Source: a virus. From it: 22,250 bases of DNA. Below the pieces are notes generated by a model. It did not search any database and was not told the DNA's origin. It saw only the letters and a program-made list of their open reading frames with translations. The stretch covers positions 1-22,250 of IMG/VR virus record IMGVR_UViG_3300043466_000830; one strand, written 5' to 3'. The first letter of the stretch is position 1; each line of letters begins with the position of its first letter. Positions 6,538 through 12,891 of this stretch are shown here, piece after piece. Both the position numbers and the translations under genes were made by a program.

Positions 6538-6882
6538 ATGGAAATGTTGATGCAAACCGCTCTCGAAACGCTAAAGAATGAAATTGTTGCCGACTATGAA
6601 GGTTGGCAAACTTTGAGTGGAAAGCCTCGAACCGAGGTTCAGGCCCAAATGCTTGATGAATTCATTAACGGCTTGCGCATTGAAGAAGGCCACAAGTATA
6701 TCAAAGTGATTGCTGGCACCTCCGTTTGGGGATTCATCGTCAAAGGTGATGGTGATAAGAAATTCCGCAAAGGCGATATTCTGAAGCCTGCTAGTTGGGC
6801 GGCGCCTGCTCGAAATGCAGCCCGTGGTAACATCCTCGATGGTGGCTACACCATTCGCTGGACTGGTCCTATGTATCTATAA
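6538..6882 (+). CDS. Conserved phage protein, unknown function
   Basis: 114 residues, first gene of the plus-strand accessory region and driven by P1. An amphipathic N-terminal helix is followed by a beta-rich core: HKYIKVIAGTSVWGFIVKGD, then KKFRKGDILKPASWAAPARN and a C-terminal GYTIRWTGPMYL. The pattern of short strands with Gly turns and conserved Trp suggests a small barrel. No catalytic residues or metal ligands are evident. The start could also be ATG 6544 two codons later; no strong ribosome site separates them. I recognise the pattern from other phage genomes but no function has been assigned to it that I know. Confidence 0.8.
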   Translation: MEMLMQTALETLKNEIVADYEGWQTLSGKPRTEVQAQMLDEFINGLRIEEGHKYIKVIAGTSVWGFIVKGDGDKKFRKGDILKPASWAAPARNAARGNILDGGYTIRWTGPMYL

Positions 6883-6894
6883 GGAAATTGAAAA

Positions 6895-7062
6895 ATGAAT
6901 GTTGCAGAATTGATAGCGGTCTTGCGTGAACTTCCGCAGGACCTGCCTGTAGAAATGTCCATGAACATGGAATATCAGTGTCCAGTTTCTGCTGATATGG
7001 TTGTGGTTGAAGATTATCGTGGAGAACGATATGTGTGTATAAACGATTGTCCAGGAGCGTAA
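6895..7062 (+). CDS. Small acidic protein of 55 residues
   Basis: 55 residues starting MNVAELIAVLRELPQDLPVE and ending with VCINDCPGA. Start ATG 6895 has AAGGAAATTGAAAA before it. A helix-then-strand layout with a short LPQDLPVE linker is typical of many small phage proteins. The stop lies 1 nt before the next start, so the genes are probably co-translated. Function unknown. Confidence 0.7.
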   Translation: MNVAELIAVLRELPQDLPVEMSMNMEYQCPVSADMVVVEDYRGERYVCINDCPGA

Positions 7063-7063
7063 A

Positions 7064-7432
7064 ATGGGAACTCGGTGTTTAACTTTTGTGTATGATGGCG
7101 GCACTCCCGTCATCAATATGTATCGGCAATTCGATGGCTATCCGTCAGGACACGGAGCCGAACTCGCTGAATTTTTGAGTGGGTTCAAAATTGTCAACGG
7201 CTATGGCGAAGCAAAGCCTAAACTTGCAAACGGCATGGGTTGCCTTGCGGCGCAGATGATTGCGCATTTCAAACAATCCGTAGGCGGATTTTATATTCAT
7301 CCAGTGACGGACACCGATTGCTGGCAAGATTATGAATATCATGTGCATAAGGAAAATGTTGTCGTGAAAAATCCTACTGAAGTGATTTTTGACGGCTCAT
7401 GGGTTGATTTTTTTAACTGGTGCAATAAATGA
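7064..7432 (+). CDS. Conserved protein beginning MGTRCLTFVYD, unknown function
   Basis: 122 residues. The N-terminus MGTRCLTFVYDGG and the segment MYRQFDGYPSGHGAELAEFL are typical of a family scattered through phages and bacteria without known function. The C-terminal half (CWQDYEYHVHK, VIFDGSWVDFFNWCNK) is rich in aromatics and likely beta. The ribosome site CAGGAGCG lies within the end of the preceding gene. The stop overlaps the next start as ATGA. Confidence 0.82.
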   Translation: MGTRCLTFVYDGGTPVINMYRQFDGYPSGHGAELAEFLSGFKIVNGYGEAKPKLANGMGCLAAQMIAHFKQSVGGFYIHPVTDTDCWQDYEYHVHKENVVVKNPTEVIFDGSWVDFFNWCNK

Positions 7433-7602
7433 CTACTATCGAACAAACAATGGAAACAATTACCCCCTATATGGAGGCTCTGGCTGATGCTACGGAAGCC
7501 TTGGAAAACGGAACTTCCACTCCGTCCCAGAACCTTATCTGGCTTCAAGCCTTGTCGGAAATGTGGGTTAGGGAAAGTGTTGCGCAAACCCAACAGTCTT
7601 GA
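7429..7602 (+). CDS. Small protein of 57 residues
   Basis: 57 residues, MTTIEQTMETITPYMEALAD then a mostly helical remainder with two tryptophans. The start overlaps the preceding stop as ATGA. The last codons run through promoter P2: the dyad lies in codons near the stop and the stop TGA (7600-7602) overlaps the TTGACA box. Function unknown. Confidence 0.65.
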   Translation: MTTIEQTMETITPYMEALADATEALENGTSTPSQNLIWLQALSEMWVRESVAQTQQS

Positions 7603-7626
7603 CAACTGCCAGAAATCGTGTAGAAT
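7579..7626 (+). promoter_or_regulatory. Promoter P2 with GTTG-N8-CAAC dyad
   Basis: The dyad GTTGCGCAAACCCAAC (7579-7594) lies 4 bp before TTGACA (7599-7604). A 16-bp spacer leads to TAGAAT (7621-7626). The dyad and -35 box lie inside the end of the preceding coding region. The driven gene starts at 7660. Confidence 0.78.
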
Positions 7627-7659
7627 AGCATTTATCGATTGATTTAACGGAGAACTTCC

Positions 7660-8088
7660 ATGGCTTATATGTCTCAAGAAAAGAAAGCAAAGATTGCCGC
7701 CCTGCTCAAGCCGATTTTGGCTAAATATGGTGTTAAAGGCACCCTTGCGGTTCGGAATCATTCCACGATTGTGCTAAACGTAAAGTCCGGCAAAATTGAC
7801 TTTGTTGAGAACTATATTCAAACTGATAAAGAAAAGCCCTATGCGAAGCATTTTTCGCAAGACCAAATCGATTACATTCGTAAGACCAAATCGGTTGATG
7901 TAAACCCCTACTGGTTTCATGAGCATTTTACTGGTGCCGCTAAAAAGTTTCTTAGCGAAACTTTCAGTGCCCTAAAGGGTGCCGATTGGTACGATGAGTC
8001 GGACGCTATGACCGACTATTTCAATACCGCTTACTATGTTAGTGTAAACATTGGAAAGTGGAACAAACCGTATGAACTTACAAAATAA
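7660..8088 (+). CDS. Conserved phage/plasmid protein (MAYMSQE family)
   Basis: 142 residues. The opening MAYMSQEKKAKIAALLKPIL, then KYGVKGTLAVRNHSTIVLNV and a C-terminal VSVNIGKWNKPYEL, match a family I have seen in phages and large plasmids. No function is known to me. The sequence suggests an N-terminal helix, a central strand pair with RNHST, and a helical middle (DQIDYIRK, WFHEHFTG). It follows promoter P2 with ACGGAGAAC as ribosome site. The last 17 nt overlap the next gene. Confidence 0.85.
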   Translation: MAYMSQEKKAKIAALLKPILAKYGVKGTLAVRNHSTIVLNVKSGKIDFVENYIQTDKEKPYAKHFSQDQIDYIRKTKSVDVNPYWFHEHFTGAAKKFLSETFSALKGADWYDESDAMTDYFNTAYYVSVNIGKWNKPYELTK

Positions 8089-8218
8089 AAAACAAAAACC
8101 CCGAAATCCTGTGGCTAGGGATTTAAAAAGCCCTAAGTACAGGATGAGGGTTGTAGATAATAAACGCTACAAAAAAGATAAACATCCGCAAAGGACCGAA
8201 CTCTATGCTTTTTCATGA
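8072..8218 (+). CDS. Small basic protein of 48 residues
   Basis: 48 residues, highly basic: MNLQNKKQKPRNPVARDLKS, then PKYRMRVVDNKRYKKDKH. Short basic proteins with an NPVA motif and many Arg/Lys are frequent in phage and plasmid genomes and may bind nucleic acid. It overlaps the preceding gene by 17 nt and the following one by 14 nt in other frames, typical of a packed operon. Function unknown. Confidence 0.7.
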   Translation: MNLQNKKQKPRNPVARDLKSPKYRMRVVDNKRYKKDKHPQRTELYAFS

Positions 8219-8510
8219 AGGTATGGGACCTAGGCAGTCCGTGGTGCATGAACTATTGGACACTCTTTTCTTTGGTAATCTTGACCGAGTAAAGGGCATG
8301 GATTCTTATAAAAAAGTGAAGACTGCCGAGAATATGGATGCTTACATGGTTCCTTTTGCAAGGGACAAGCAATGCTTTGGTGCTATCATGGTGCATTCTC
8401 CCCGCCGAATTGAAGTTTTTTACAATATGAAAGGCAAAAAGATCAAAACCAAGTGCCCTAGCCTTTATGAGACTAAGAGGTTCATGGTCAAGACCTTTGT
8501 CCAGCCCTAG
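8205..8510 (+). CDS. Small protein of 101 residues, unknown function
   Basis: 101 residues with an N-terminal helix (HELLDTLFFGNLDRVKGM) followed by alternating strands and basic loops (SPRRIEVFYNMKGKKIKTKC). No recognisable motif. The ribosome site AAAGGACCGAAC precedes ATG 8205. It is last in the P2 transcript before a long inverted repeat. Confidence 0.7.
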   Translation: MLFHEGMGPRQSVVHELLDTLFFGNLDRVKGMDSYKKVKTAENMDAYMVPFARDKQCFGAIMVHSPRRIEVFYNMKGKKIKTKCPSLYETKRFMVKTFVQP

Positions 8511-8512
8511 AA

Positions 8513-8583
8513 CGGCTTTTGGGCGGCTCTACAGGGTCGGATGCAGTCTACCCCCCACCCTCAAGGAAAACCGCCCAAAACCG
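8513..8583. repeat. Long inverted repeat with GGGCGG/CCGCCC arms
   Basis: TTTTGGGCGG (8517-8526) pairs with CCGCCCAAAA (8571-8580), extendable by 3 bp past a bulged C. The loop is 44 nt and no T-run follows on the plus strand, so it is not a standard terminator. A diverged copy lies at 17090-17159. Confidence 0.65.
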
Positions 8584-8603
8584 CTAAAATGACCCCCTAA
8601 GTT

Positions 8604-8619
8604 GTTGTTTTTACACAAC
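8604..8619. promoter_or_regulatory. Upstream GTTG-N8-CAAC dyad of promoter P3
   Basis: GTTGTTTTTACACAAC lies 39 bp upstream of the dyad that abuts the P3 -35 box. The paired arrangement recurs at 17171 and 17195. It may be a second binding site for the same regulator. Confidence 0.65.
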
Positions 8620-8642
8620 AATTTTGTCGTTTTTTCCCAACT

Positions 8643-8686
8643 GTTGTAAAAATACAACTTGACAAGTCTTCCCATTGTGCTATACT
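8643..8686 (+). promoter_or_regulatory. Promoter P3 with dyad; predicted leaderless transcript
   Basis: The dyad GTTGTAAAAATACAAC (8643-8658) directly abuts TTGACA (8659-8664). A 16-bp spacer leads to an extended -10, TGC-TATACT (8681-8686). Only 6 nt separate the -10 from ATG 8693, so transcription should start at or next to the start codon. Confidence 0.8.
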
Positions 8687-8692
8687 GTGTAC

Positions 8693-9007
8693 ATGATGAA
8701 AAAACGCCGTTGCGACCGAAATCATGTAGTCTACAAGGTGACTTGCGTAGACACTGGCGATGAATACATTGGTATTACTGTCGCACAAGGGCAAGCATAT
8801 CTTCGCTCCGTCAAGGTCCGTTGGCAAAAGCATGTTAGTCGTGCCAAATGCGAAAACAAGGACTGGAACTTTTGCCGTGCTTTGCGAGACTTGATGGACT
8901 GCGCATGGACCTATGAGGTTCTGGAAGTGATCCGTGGCCGCAAGCCTGCACACCAGCGTGAGCGTGAATTGATTGCCGTCTACAACCCTAGCCTGAACAC
9001 CTTTTGA
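8693..9007 (+). CDS. GIY-YIG domain protein
   Basis: 104 residues, almost entirely one GIY-YIG nuclease-like domain. Seen are the first strand VVYKVT (12-17), the YIG turn YIGIT (25-29), a basic helix VRWQKHVSRA with the expected catalytic Arg, and the closing helix HQRERELIAVYNPSLN with the metal-ligand Glu and conserved Asn. Phage members include homing endonucleases such as T4 Seg proteins, but there is no extra DNA-binding domain here, so the role (homing, host DNA attack or repair) is open. ATG 8693 or 8696 lies 6-9 nt after the -10 box, so translation is probably leaderless. The frame runs upstream into the promoter and is not used there. Confidence 0.82.
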   Translation: MMKKRRCDRNHVVYKVTCVDTGDEYIGITVAQGQAYLRSVKVRWQKHVSRAKCENKDWNFCRALRDLMDCAWTYEVLEVIRGRKPAHQRERELIAVYNPSLNTF

Positions 9008-9021
9008 TTATGGAAGATATC

Positions 9022-9393
9022 ATGAAAACTTGGGAAGAATTGACCCCTCTGGAGCAAGCCGCTGCCACCTATTGGGACATGTATAAAGATGCACACGGTG
9101 TCCGTCCTCGTGGTATCGATACCAGCAATTGGACTTTGGAAGACTTCGATAGGGAGTTTGAATACCTGTCGAAGGTTATCGATAGTGAGGAAGCCTTACG
9201 CCGTGAAGCCGAGGCAGTGGCCGTCAAGGAATTTGAAAATTGCGTAACTCGCATGATCCTGACCGGTGCTGGCGACCGAGAAACCGCCCTGCGTTGGTTG
9301 ATGCAAGCCAGTGATGCTGGCGGGGACTGGGAATACTTTTGCTATCTGAACGGCTTGCCGTACGGATATTTCAGAACCGAGAGTGTTGCATAA
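9022..9393 (+). CDS. Conserved protein beginning MKTWEELTPLEQ, unknown function
   Basis: 123 residues from ATG 9022, chosen because TGGAAGATATC precedes it; ATG 9010 is an alternative. Mostly helical: TPLEQAAATYWDMYKDAHG, then a charged helix (SEEALRREAEAVAVKEFEN), and a C-terminal segment ALRWLMQASDAGGDWEYFCY. Similar proteins occur in many phages without an assigned function. The end of the gene contains the dyad of promoter P4. Confidence 0.8.
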   Translation: MKTWEELTPLEQAAATYWDMYKDAHGVRPRGIDTSNWTLEDFDREFEYLSKVIDSEEALRREAEAVAVKEFENCVTRMILTGAGDRETALRWLMQASDAGGDWEYFCYLNGLPYGYFRTESVA

Positions 9394-9432
9394 AAACAAC
9401 ACTATTGACATTCGCCACAAACTGAGTATAAT
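9385..9432 (+). promoter_or_regulatory. Promoter P4 with dyad; predicted leaderless transcript
   Basis: The dyad GTTGCATAAAAACAAC (9385-9400) lies 4 bp before TTGACA (9405-9410). A 16-bp spacer leads to the perfect -10 TATAAT (9427-9432). ATG 9440 follows after 7 nt. Confidence 0.83.
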
Positions 9433-9439
9433 AGAAATT

Positions 9440-9628
9440 ATGGAAATCGATGCTATCAATTTCGAACTGGCCTTGATCGGTCAAGAGGCTGCTGAGGCTC
9501 GTATGGCTGAGTATGCCGATGAACTTGACATGGAAATGCTTCTGACGGATCCACGTTTCTACGGTCCAGACTTCGATGAAGGCGCAAATGATTGTGATGG
9601 TTTTTGGTCGTGGGAGTTAATGGTATGA
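9440..9628 (+). CDS. Small acidic protein of 62 residues, leaderless
   Basis: 62 residues, MEIDAINFELALIGQEAAEA onward, strongly acidic with a DPRFYGPDFDEG turn and aromatic end GFWSWELMV. The frame opens further upstream, but that part lies in the promoter, so ATG 9440 is used. No ribosome site is present because the -10 box is 7 nt away. The stop overlaps the next start (ATGA). An acidic DNA-mimic role is conceivable but unsupported. Confidence 0.7.
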   Translation: MEIDAINFELALIGQEAAEARMAEYADELDMEMLLTDPRFYGPDFDEGANDCDGFWSWELMV

Positions 9629-9789
9629 GAGGTTCGATTCGATTTGTTCTTGGTTTGCTGATTGTCTTCGGTGCCGTTGGTACCTTGGAAGTAAATCATG
9701 ATGCAAGCCTGCTTACCCAAGGCATTGTTGCCGCATTGGGGTTGATGTTAGCCAAGTCTGGCGTGGATGCTTTAGGAGAAAATGTATGA
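9625..9789 (+). CDS. Small membrane protein of 54 residues
   Basis: 54 residues from ATG 9625 (ATGA overlap with the previous gene). Two hydrophobic segments are visible, FVLGLLIVFGAVGTL and LTQGIVAALGLMLAKSG, joined by a short polar loop. A short hairpin membrane protein of this type may modify the host inner membrane. It is shorter than typical holins and lies outside a lysis cluster, so I do not call it one. It overlaps the next start (9786-9789). Confidence 0.72.
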   Translation: MRGSIRFVLGLLIVFGAVGTLEVNHDASLLTQGIVAALGLMLAKSGVDALGENV

Positions 9790-10043
9790 TGTATCTTGCG
9801 AAACCGAATAACAAGAACTTGACAAACTCTCGCCAGTTTGCTACAATGTTAGAAGCAATGGAGTACTTGAATGAAGTTACCGCTTCCGAGGACACTGTTG
9901 CGATGCCAATTGATGAATGGATTGTAATTGGCAAACTGTTGCAAGTGAATGAAGATGGCTCGATGACCATGCCAACCGAATACCCTAAAAAAGTGAAGGG
10001 TGAAATCAAGATGGTCAAACTTGACATTGACAGTTACCTGTGA
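9786..10043 (+). CDS. Small protein of 85 residues, unknown function
   Basis: 85 residues, MMYLAKPNNKNLTNSRQFAT followed by helix EAMEYLNEV and strand-rich DEWIVIGKLLQVNEDGSMTM. Ribosome site AGGAGAAAATGT lies before ATG 9786 (or 9789). A promoter-like pair (TTGACA 9819, TACAAT 9842) lies inside its 5' end, and its last codons carry the tandem TTGACATTGACA of the next promoter. Confidence 0.72.
   Translation: MMYLAKPNNKNLTNSRQFATMLEAMEYLNEVTASEDTVAMPIDEWIVIGKLLQVNEDGSMTMPTEYPKKVKGEIKMVKLDIDSYL
9819..9847 (+). promoter_or_regulatory. Possible internal promoter
   Basis: TTGACA (9819-9824), 17-bp spacer, TACAAT (9842-9847), inside the 5' part of the gene at 9786. No GTTG-N8-CAAC dyad is present. 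It might drive a shorter product from ATG 9858 or reinforce downstream transcription; it may also be chance. Confidence 0.35.
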
Positions 10044-10049
10044 TAGAAT
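10021..10049 (+). promoter_or_regulatory. Sigma70 promoter before the winged-helix gene
   Basis: TTGACA (10021-10026, followed at once by a second TTGACA), 17-bp spacer, TAGAAT (10044-10049). It overlaps the end of the preceding gene. Unlike P1-P7 it has no dyad upstream, so it should escape that regulator. Confidence 0.7.
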
Positions 10050-10091
10050 TTGATTTGGTGATTTAATTTTTAACTTGAAAGGAAATTCATT

Positions 10092-10577
10092 ATGAGTAAG
10101 TCCCTGCAATATCTGAAGGTTCTCGAAACCCTGAAGAATGCCAATGGTCCTGTGACCGTCTCCGCTATCAAAGCTATTGATGGTATCGTTCCCACCCGTC
10201 TTTCGACCTATCTGTGGGAAATCAAAAAGCACACCGGCTTCAGTGTTCAATCCAACCGTGACGGCCGCACCGTTGTGAGTTATGAACTTGTCGGTACCGG
10301 TACTGTTTCCGCACCGAAAGTTGCTAAGACTAAGGCACCCAAAGCGGCTAAGCCGGCTGCTCCTGCGGTTGCTAAACCTGCCAAGGCTACCAAAGCACCC
10401 AAGGCCAAGACCGTTGCCGTTGCGCCTAAGGTGACTGCTGATGATATCATCACTGAAACCATGAAAGGTGCTGTGATGAAGGACTCTATGGTTTTTGATG
10501 CCTTGGATGAAATTCAAACCAATGTCCAAGACTTCGAGGATCGTAGTTACGCAGAACAATATGTAAAGAGTTTGTAA
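10092..10577 (+). CDS. Winged-helix-like protein with histone-H1-like Ala/Lys/Pro tail
   Basis: 161 residues. Residues 1-67 look like a small winged-helix domain: YLKVLETLKNANGPVTVSAI, a second helix TRLSTYLWEIKKHTG, then the wing strands FSVQSNRDGRTVVSYEL. Residues of about 74-115 are almost only Ala, Lys, Pro, Val and Thr, with repeated KAPKAAKPA-type units as in histone H1 and bacterial H1-like tails. The remaining C-terminus (ADDIITETMKGAVMKD onward) is acidic. Known H1-like tails bind DNA without sequence specificity and compact it. A DNA-binding or transcription role is likely; it is also one candidate for the regulator of the dyads, purely by inference. It has its own promoter and the site AACTTGAAAGGAAATTC. 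Confidence 0.8.
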   Translation: MSKSLQYLKVLETLKNANGPVTVSAIKAIDGIVPTRLSTYLWEIKKHTGFSVQSNRDGRTVVSYELVGTGTVSAPKVAKTKAPKAAKPAAPAVAKPAKATKAPKAKTVAVAPKVTADDIITETMKGAVMKDSMVFDALDEIQTNVQDFEDRSYAEQYVKSL

Positions 10578-10587
10578 AGGATATAAT

Positions 10588-10749
10588 ATGGCTACAATAG
10601 CGGAACTCGTAAAAGCCGCTATTCTTGAAGCATGGGGATGCGGCTTGTCTGGTGAAGATGTGGTCGCATTTGCCATTTCTAAAACTAACGCGCCAGTCCA
10701 AACGGTCGAAAGAATTTTGAGTGAAATGTATAACAGTATGAAAGATTGA
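10588..10749 (+). CDS. Small protein of 53 residues, possible helix-turn-helix
   Basis: 53 residues, MATIAELVKAAILEAWGCGL then SGEDVVAFAISKTNAPVQTV and a closing helix. The SGEDVVAFAI...VQTVERIL segment could be a helix-turn-helix, but it is too short to be sure. AAAGGATATAAT precedes ATG 10588 as a good ribosome site. Confidence 0.65.
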   Translation: MATIAELVKAAILEAWGCGLSGEDVVAFAISKTNAPVQTVERILSEMYNSMKD

Positions 10750-10750
10750 T

Positions 10751-10843
10751 ATGAATCAAGTGAAACTTTTCCTATACAATAATTTTTATCTGTTTGAAGG
10801 CCTTGCGCATGTAACAATGGCTCTTGCCCTATTGGCATCTTAA
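10751..10843 (+). CDS. Putative 30-residue membrane peptide
   Basis: 30 residues beginning MNQVKLFLYNNFYLFEGLAH, ending in the hydrophobic run MALALLAS. It starts 1 nt after the preceding stop and ends 1 nt before the next start, a spacing that favours a real gene. It is too short for strong support. Confidence 0.45.
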   Translation: MNQVKLFLYNNFYLFEGLAHVTMALALLAS

Positions 10844-10844
10844 T

Positions 10845-11384
10845 ATGAAAATTCAAACAGTATATCTTGATCTTGATGGTGTAGTTGCATACTTCGATAA
10901 ACGATGGATGGAACTATTCAACGAAACACCAGGCTCGTCACGCAACCGAAAAAATTTTAGTCCTAACTGGGACACCTTTGTTGGCAATCGAAATTTTGCT
11001 ACACTGGATTTGTTTCCCGGCGGCGAGGCTTTGCTTGAATACATTCGTTCAATCGACAAGCAAGTGAATGTGGAGATTCTATCGTCAAGCGGCGGTAAAA
11101 AATTTCACAACGAAGTCTCTGAGCAAAAAGATGAATGGCTAAACAATCTTGGAGTGAACTATGTTCGCAACATTGTTCCGGGTCGTTCATTGAAGCGTAA
11201 CTATGCTACACCTGATTCCATTCTAGTCGATGACACCGAGGATGTGATTGAGGGTTTTCGTAATGCTGGAGGTATTGGAATTCTTCATACAGATGCCAAT
11301 GAAACAATCGAATTGTTGAAAGGATATTTGAATGAAGGCACTTCTTATAACTCAATGCTCCGACAGACTGATGTGGTATCGTGA
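10845..11384 (+). CDS. HAD-family 5'(3')-deoxyribonucleotidase-like phosphatase
   Basis: 179 residues from ATG 10845; the frame opens slightly earlier but MKIQTVYLDLDG is the family start. Motif I is DLDG, with nucleophile D9 and acid/base D11. Motif II is the Ser in ILSSSGG, a lysine-containing helix follows, and motif IV is ILVDDTEDVI. The length and the DxDGV start fit the NT5C-type subgroup, which dephosphorylates (deoxy)nucleoside monophosphates. In a phage this may adjust nucleotide pools during DNA synthesis. Other small-molecule HAD substrates are possible. The last 53 nt overlap the next gene. Confidence 0.8.
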   Translation: MKIQTVYLDLDGVVAYFDKRWMELFNETPGSSRNRKNFSPNWDTFVGNRNFATLDLFPGGEALLEYIRSIDKQVNVEILSSSGGKKFHNEVSEQKDEWLNNLGVNYVRNIVPGRSLKRNYATPDSILVDDTEDVIEGFRNAGGIGILHTDANETIELLKGYLNEGTSYNSMLRQTDVVS

Positions 11385-11532
11385 TTTAGTCGGTATCACT
11401 GTTCCTTTTTTGCGCCAGTATCATGATTGCTTTATGAGTCGTGAACCTGCTGGCTACGCAAACATTGTTAAATTGAATGATGCAACCATTGTTGAAGTGA
11501 GTGAATTATGCCAACTGTATACAAAACAGTAG
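11332..11532 (+). CDS. Small conserved protein (MWYRDLVG...SREPAGYANIV)
   Basis: 66 residues. The segments MWYRDLVGITVPFLRQYHD and SREPAGYANIVKLNDATIVE form a compact pattern that I recognise from many phage genomes; function unknown. AAAGGATATTTG precedes ATG 11332 inside the HAD gene. The C-terminus overlaps the next gene by 25 nt. Confidence 0.75.
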   Translation: MKALLITQCSDRLMWYRDLVGITVPFLRQYHDCFMSREPAGYANIVKLNDATIVEVSELCQLYTKQ

Positions 11533-11750
11533 ATGTTGATATTGACGTTGATGATATATTGGAAGAAGTTGATACCGAGGATTTGGTCAACGAACTTGAG
11601 CGCAGAGGCATCGACTACAATACCAAAGGTCTTGATGCTGATGAAATGCGAACTGTTCTAGAATCTATCTGGATGAAACGTAGAACAGGACAAGACTATC
11701 AAAAAGAACTTGACACCTTGATTTACGGGGTGTTAGGAAAAATCTTATGA
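11508..11750 (+). CDS. Small acidic protein of 80 residues
   Basis: 80 residues: strand-like TVYKTVDVDIDVDDIL, acidic helices EEVDTEDLVNELERRG, and C-terminal helix YQKELDTLIYGVLGKIL. Strongly acidic in the first half. Similar acidic proteins occur in the small-gene regions of many phages. Function unknown. Confidence 0.75.
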   Translation: MPTVYKTVDVDIDVDDILEEVDTEDLVNELERRGIDYNTKGLDADEMRTVLESIWMKRRTGQDYQKELDTLIYGVLGKIL

Positions 11751-11759
11751 TTGGCGGGC

Positions 11760-12032
11760 ATGTTGGCAACATATGACTATGCAATAGGCGGTAAACTTAT
11801 CACAGCAACCATTACAGTGTCTTCAGATAATATAGCGATAATGAAAGATGATGGAAAGGTTCTTCTAAAACATACATTGGTAAACATGATTGTGAAAGAA
11901 ATGATCGAAAATGGATTTGTAGAGTTTACGCAAGCCGATGATATGGTTACAGGGTTCAGAGTGATTAGGGCAAGGGCATATGTTGCCCCAGACTCTCAAG
12001 TAAAAATTCTTCGTAGCTTAAAGAAAGTTTAA
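11760..12032 (+). CDS. Small protein of 90 residues, unknown function
   Basis: 90 residues from ATG 11760, MLATYDYAIGGKLITATITV; a TTG at 11751 would add three residues and cannot be excluded. Predominantly strands in the first half (TATITVSSDNIAIM), then a helix (VNMIVKEMIENG) and a basic end. No known motif. It follows the 80-residue gene directly. Confidence 0.68.
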   Translation: MLATYDYAIGGKLITATITVSSDNIAIMKDDGKVLLKHTLVNMIVKEMIENGFVEFTQADDMVTGFRVIRARAYVAPDSQVKILRSLKKV

Positions 12033-12033
12033 T

Positions 12034-12363
12034 ATGAAATTGAAACCGAAAATTCGTAAAATTGCAAAAGAGGCAGGCTTCATTTTTTGGGGCAATGATT
12101 CGTGGGGTCCTGGCAAAGGCCACATCGATTGGTCGTGTGAATATGACGAAGAACTTACAAAATTTGCAGAGATTTTGGAAAGTAAACTGCGCAGAAAGGT
12201 TGCGAAGCAAATCGAAGATATTCTGAGAGGCGATATAACTTTCGTTTCGGACACCTCAGAGAAATATCTGGAAGGTTACGATGACGCTGCTCTTGATGCA
12301 ATTGAAATTGTTTTGACTAATGGAAAAGGATATGGAAATGAATCCAATGAAGACTGGTCTTGA
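12034..12363 (+). CDS. Small protein of 109 residues, unknown function
   Basis: 109 residues. Basic N-terminus (MKLKPKIRKIAKEAGFIFWG), aromatic middle (GHIDWSCEYDEELTKFAEIL) and an acidic helical C-terminus. The WxCEYDEELxKFAE stretch resembles many small phage proteins with no assigned role. It overlaps the next gene by 26 nt. Confidence 0.72.
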   Translation: MKLKPKIRKIAKEAGFIFWGNDSWGPGKGHIDWSCEYDEELTKFAEILESKLRRKVAKQIEDILRGDITFVSDTSEKYLEGYDDAALDAIEIVLTNGKGYGNESNEDWS

Positions 12364-12550
12364 ACTTGATTACGAAACCGCAGACAAGATTACGGTTCTG
12401 AATCTATTGGATCAACTAGAATTTCTTCAGAATGAACTGAATGCACATAGGAATGGAGACTATATGCACAAGGACGATGCATATAATTCCGAGTTTAAGT
12501 TGATTCCTGCACTGAAGACAATTCTGCAATACTATGGAGAAGATGTATGA
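12338..12550 (+). CDS. Small helical protein (LDYETADKITVLNLLDQL)
   Basis: 70 residues from ATG 12338, which has AAAAGGA 7 nt upstream; ATG 12347 is an alternative. The pattern ELDYETADKITVLNLLDQLE followed by an acidic helix and HKDDA recurs in many phages, probably a helical hairpin. Function unknown. It ends where the next promoter begins. Confidence 0.72.
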   Translation: MNPMKTGLELDYETADKITVLNLLDQLEFLQNELNAHRNGDYMHKDDAYNSEFKLIPALKTILQYYGEDV

Positions 12551-12555
12551 GCGAC

Positions 12556-12584
12556 TTGACAGACAATAAAGATTCCCGTACAAT
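12556..12584 (+). promoter_or_regulatory. Sigma70 promoter before the WYL_2 protein gene
   Basis: TTGACA (12556-12561), 17-bp spacer, TACAAT (12579-12584), no dyad. It lies in an open frame that would extend the next protein by 21 residues; the promoter and the AAGGAGATTTT site show the true start is ATG 12610. Confidence 0.68.
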
Positions 12585-12609
12585 ACACATATCCAGACAA
12601 GGAGATTTT

Positions 12610-12891
12610 ATGAGCATTGCTGAATGGGAACAAAAAGACAAGACTAAGTTTGCCAAGTGGTTGCACAGCCATCTTGTCATGGGCGAACTGTTTGTCAATT
12701 TCGAAAAAGCTGATGGCACTCTGCGTGAAATGCGTTGCACTCTAAAAGATGTGCCTGAGTATGAGCGTAAGACTGAGAATGACAAGCCTCGTAAGAAAGC
12801 CGAAGGTGTCATGGCTGTGTTTGATTTGGACAAGCAAGAATGGCGTTCATTCCGTATTGATTCTGTGAAGAGTGTAAGATTTGATCTATGA
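12610..12891 (+). CDS. WYL_2 (DUF2693) SH3-like protein
   Basis: 93 residues from ATG 12610, preceded by AAGGAGATTTT. The C-terminal two thirds carry the family pattern: MRCTLKDVPEYE, a basic insert, then GVMAVFDLDKQEWRSFRID and the final strand VKSVRFDL. The family, known from T4-like and other phages, is predicted to be a small SH3-like beta barrel. It is related in name to the WYL ligand-binding domain, but no function is established. It has its own promoter and overlaps the next gene by 4 nt. Confidence 0.82.
   Translation: MSIAEWEQKDKTKFAKWLHSHLVMGELFVNFEKADGTLREMRCTLKDVPEYERKTENDKPRKKAEGVMAVFDLDKQEWRSFRIDSVKSVRFDL

Noticed and set aside
9625-9789. Holin call for the small two-helix membrane protein
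   Set aside because: No endolysin or spanin nearby and the protein is very short; membrane peptides are common in early regions.
9849-10856. Long minus-strand open frame of 335 codons
   Set aside because: It spans several plus-strand genes with good ribosome sites and a promoter, and its product is low-complexity His/Phe/Ser-rich, typical of a shadow frame.
11700-11740. Promoter from TTGACA near 11710
   Set aside because: No acceptable -10 box at 15-19 bp; the TTGACA comes from a coding Leu-Asp-Thr stretch.
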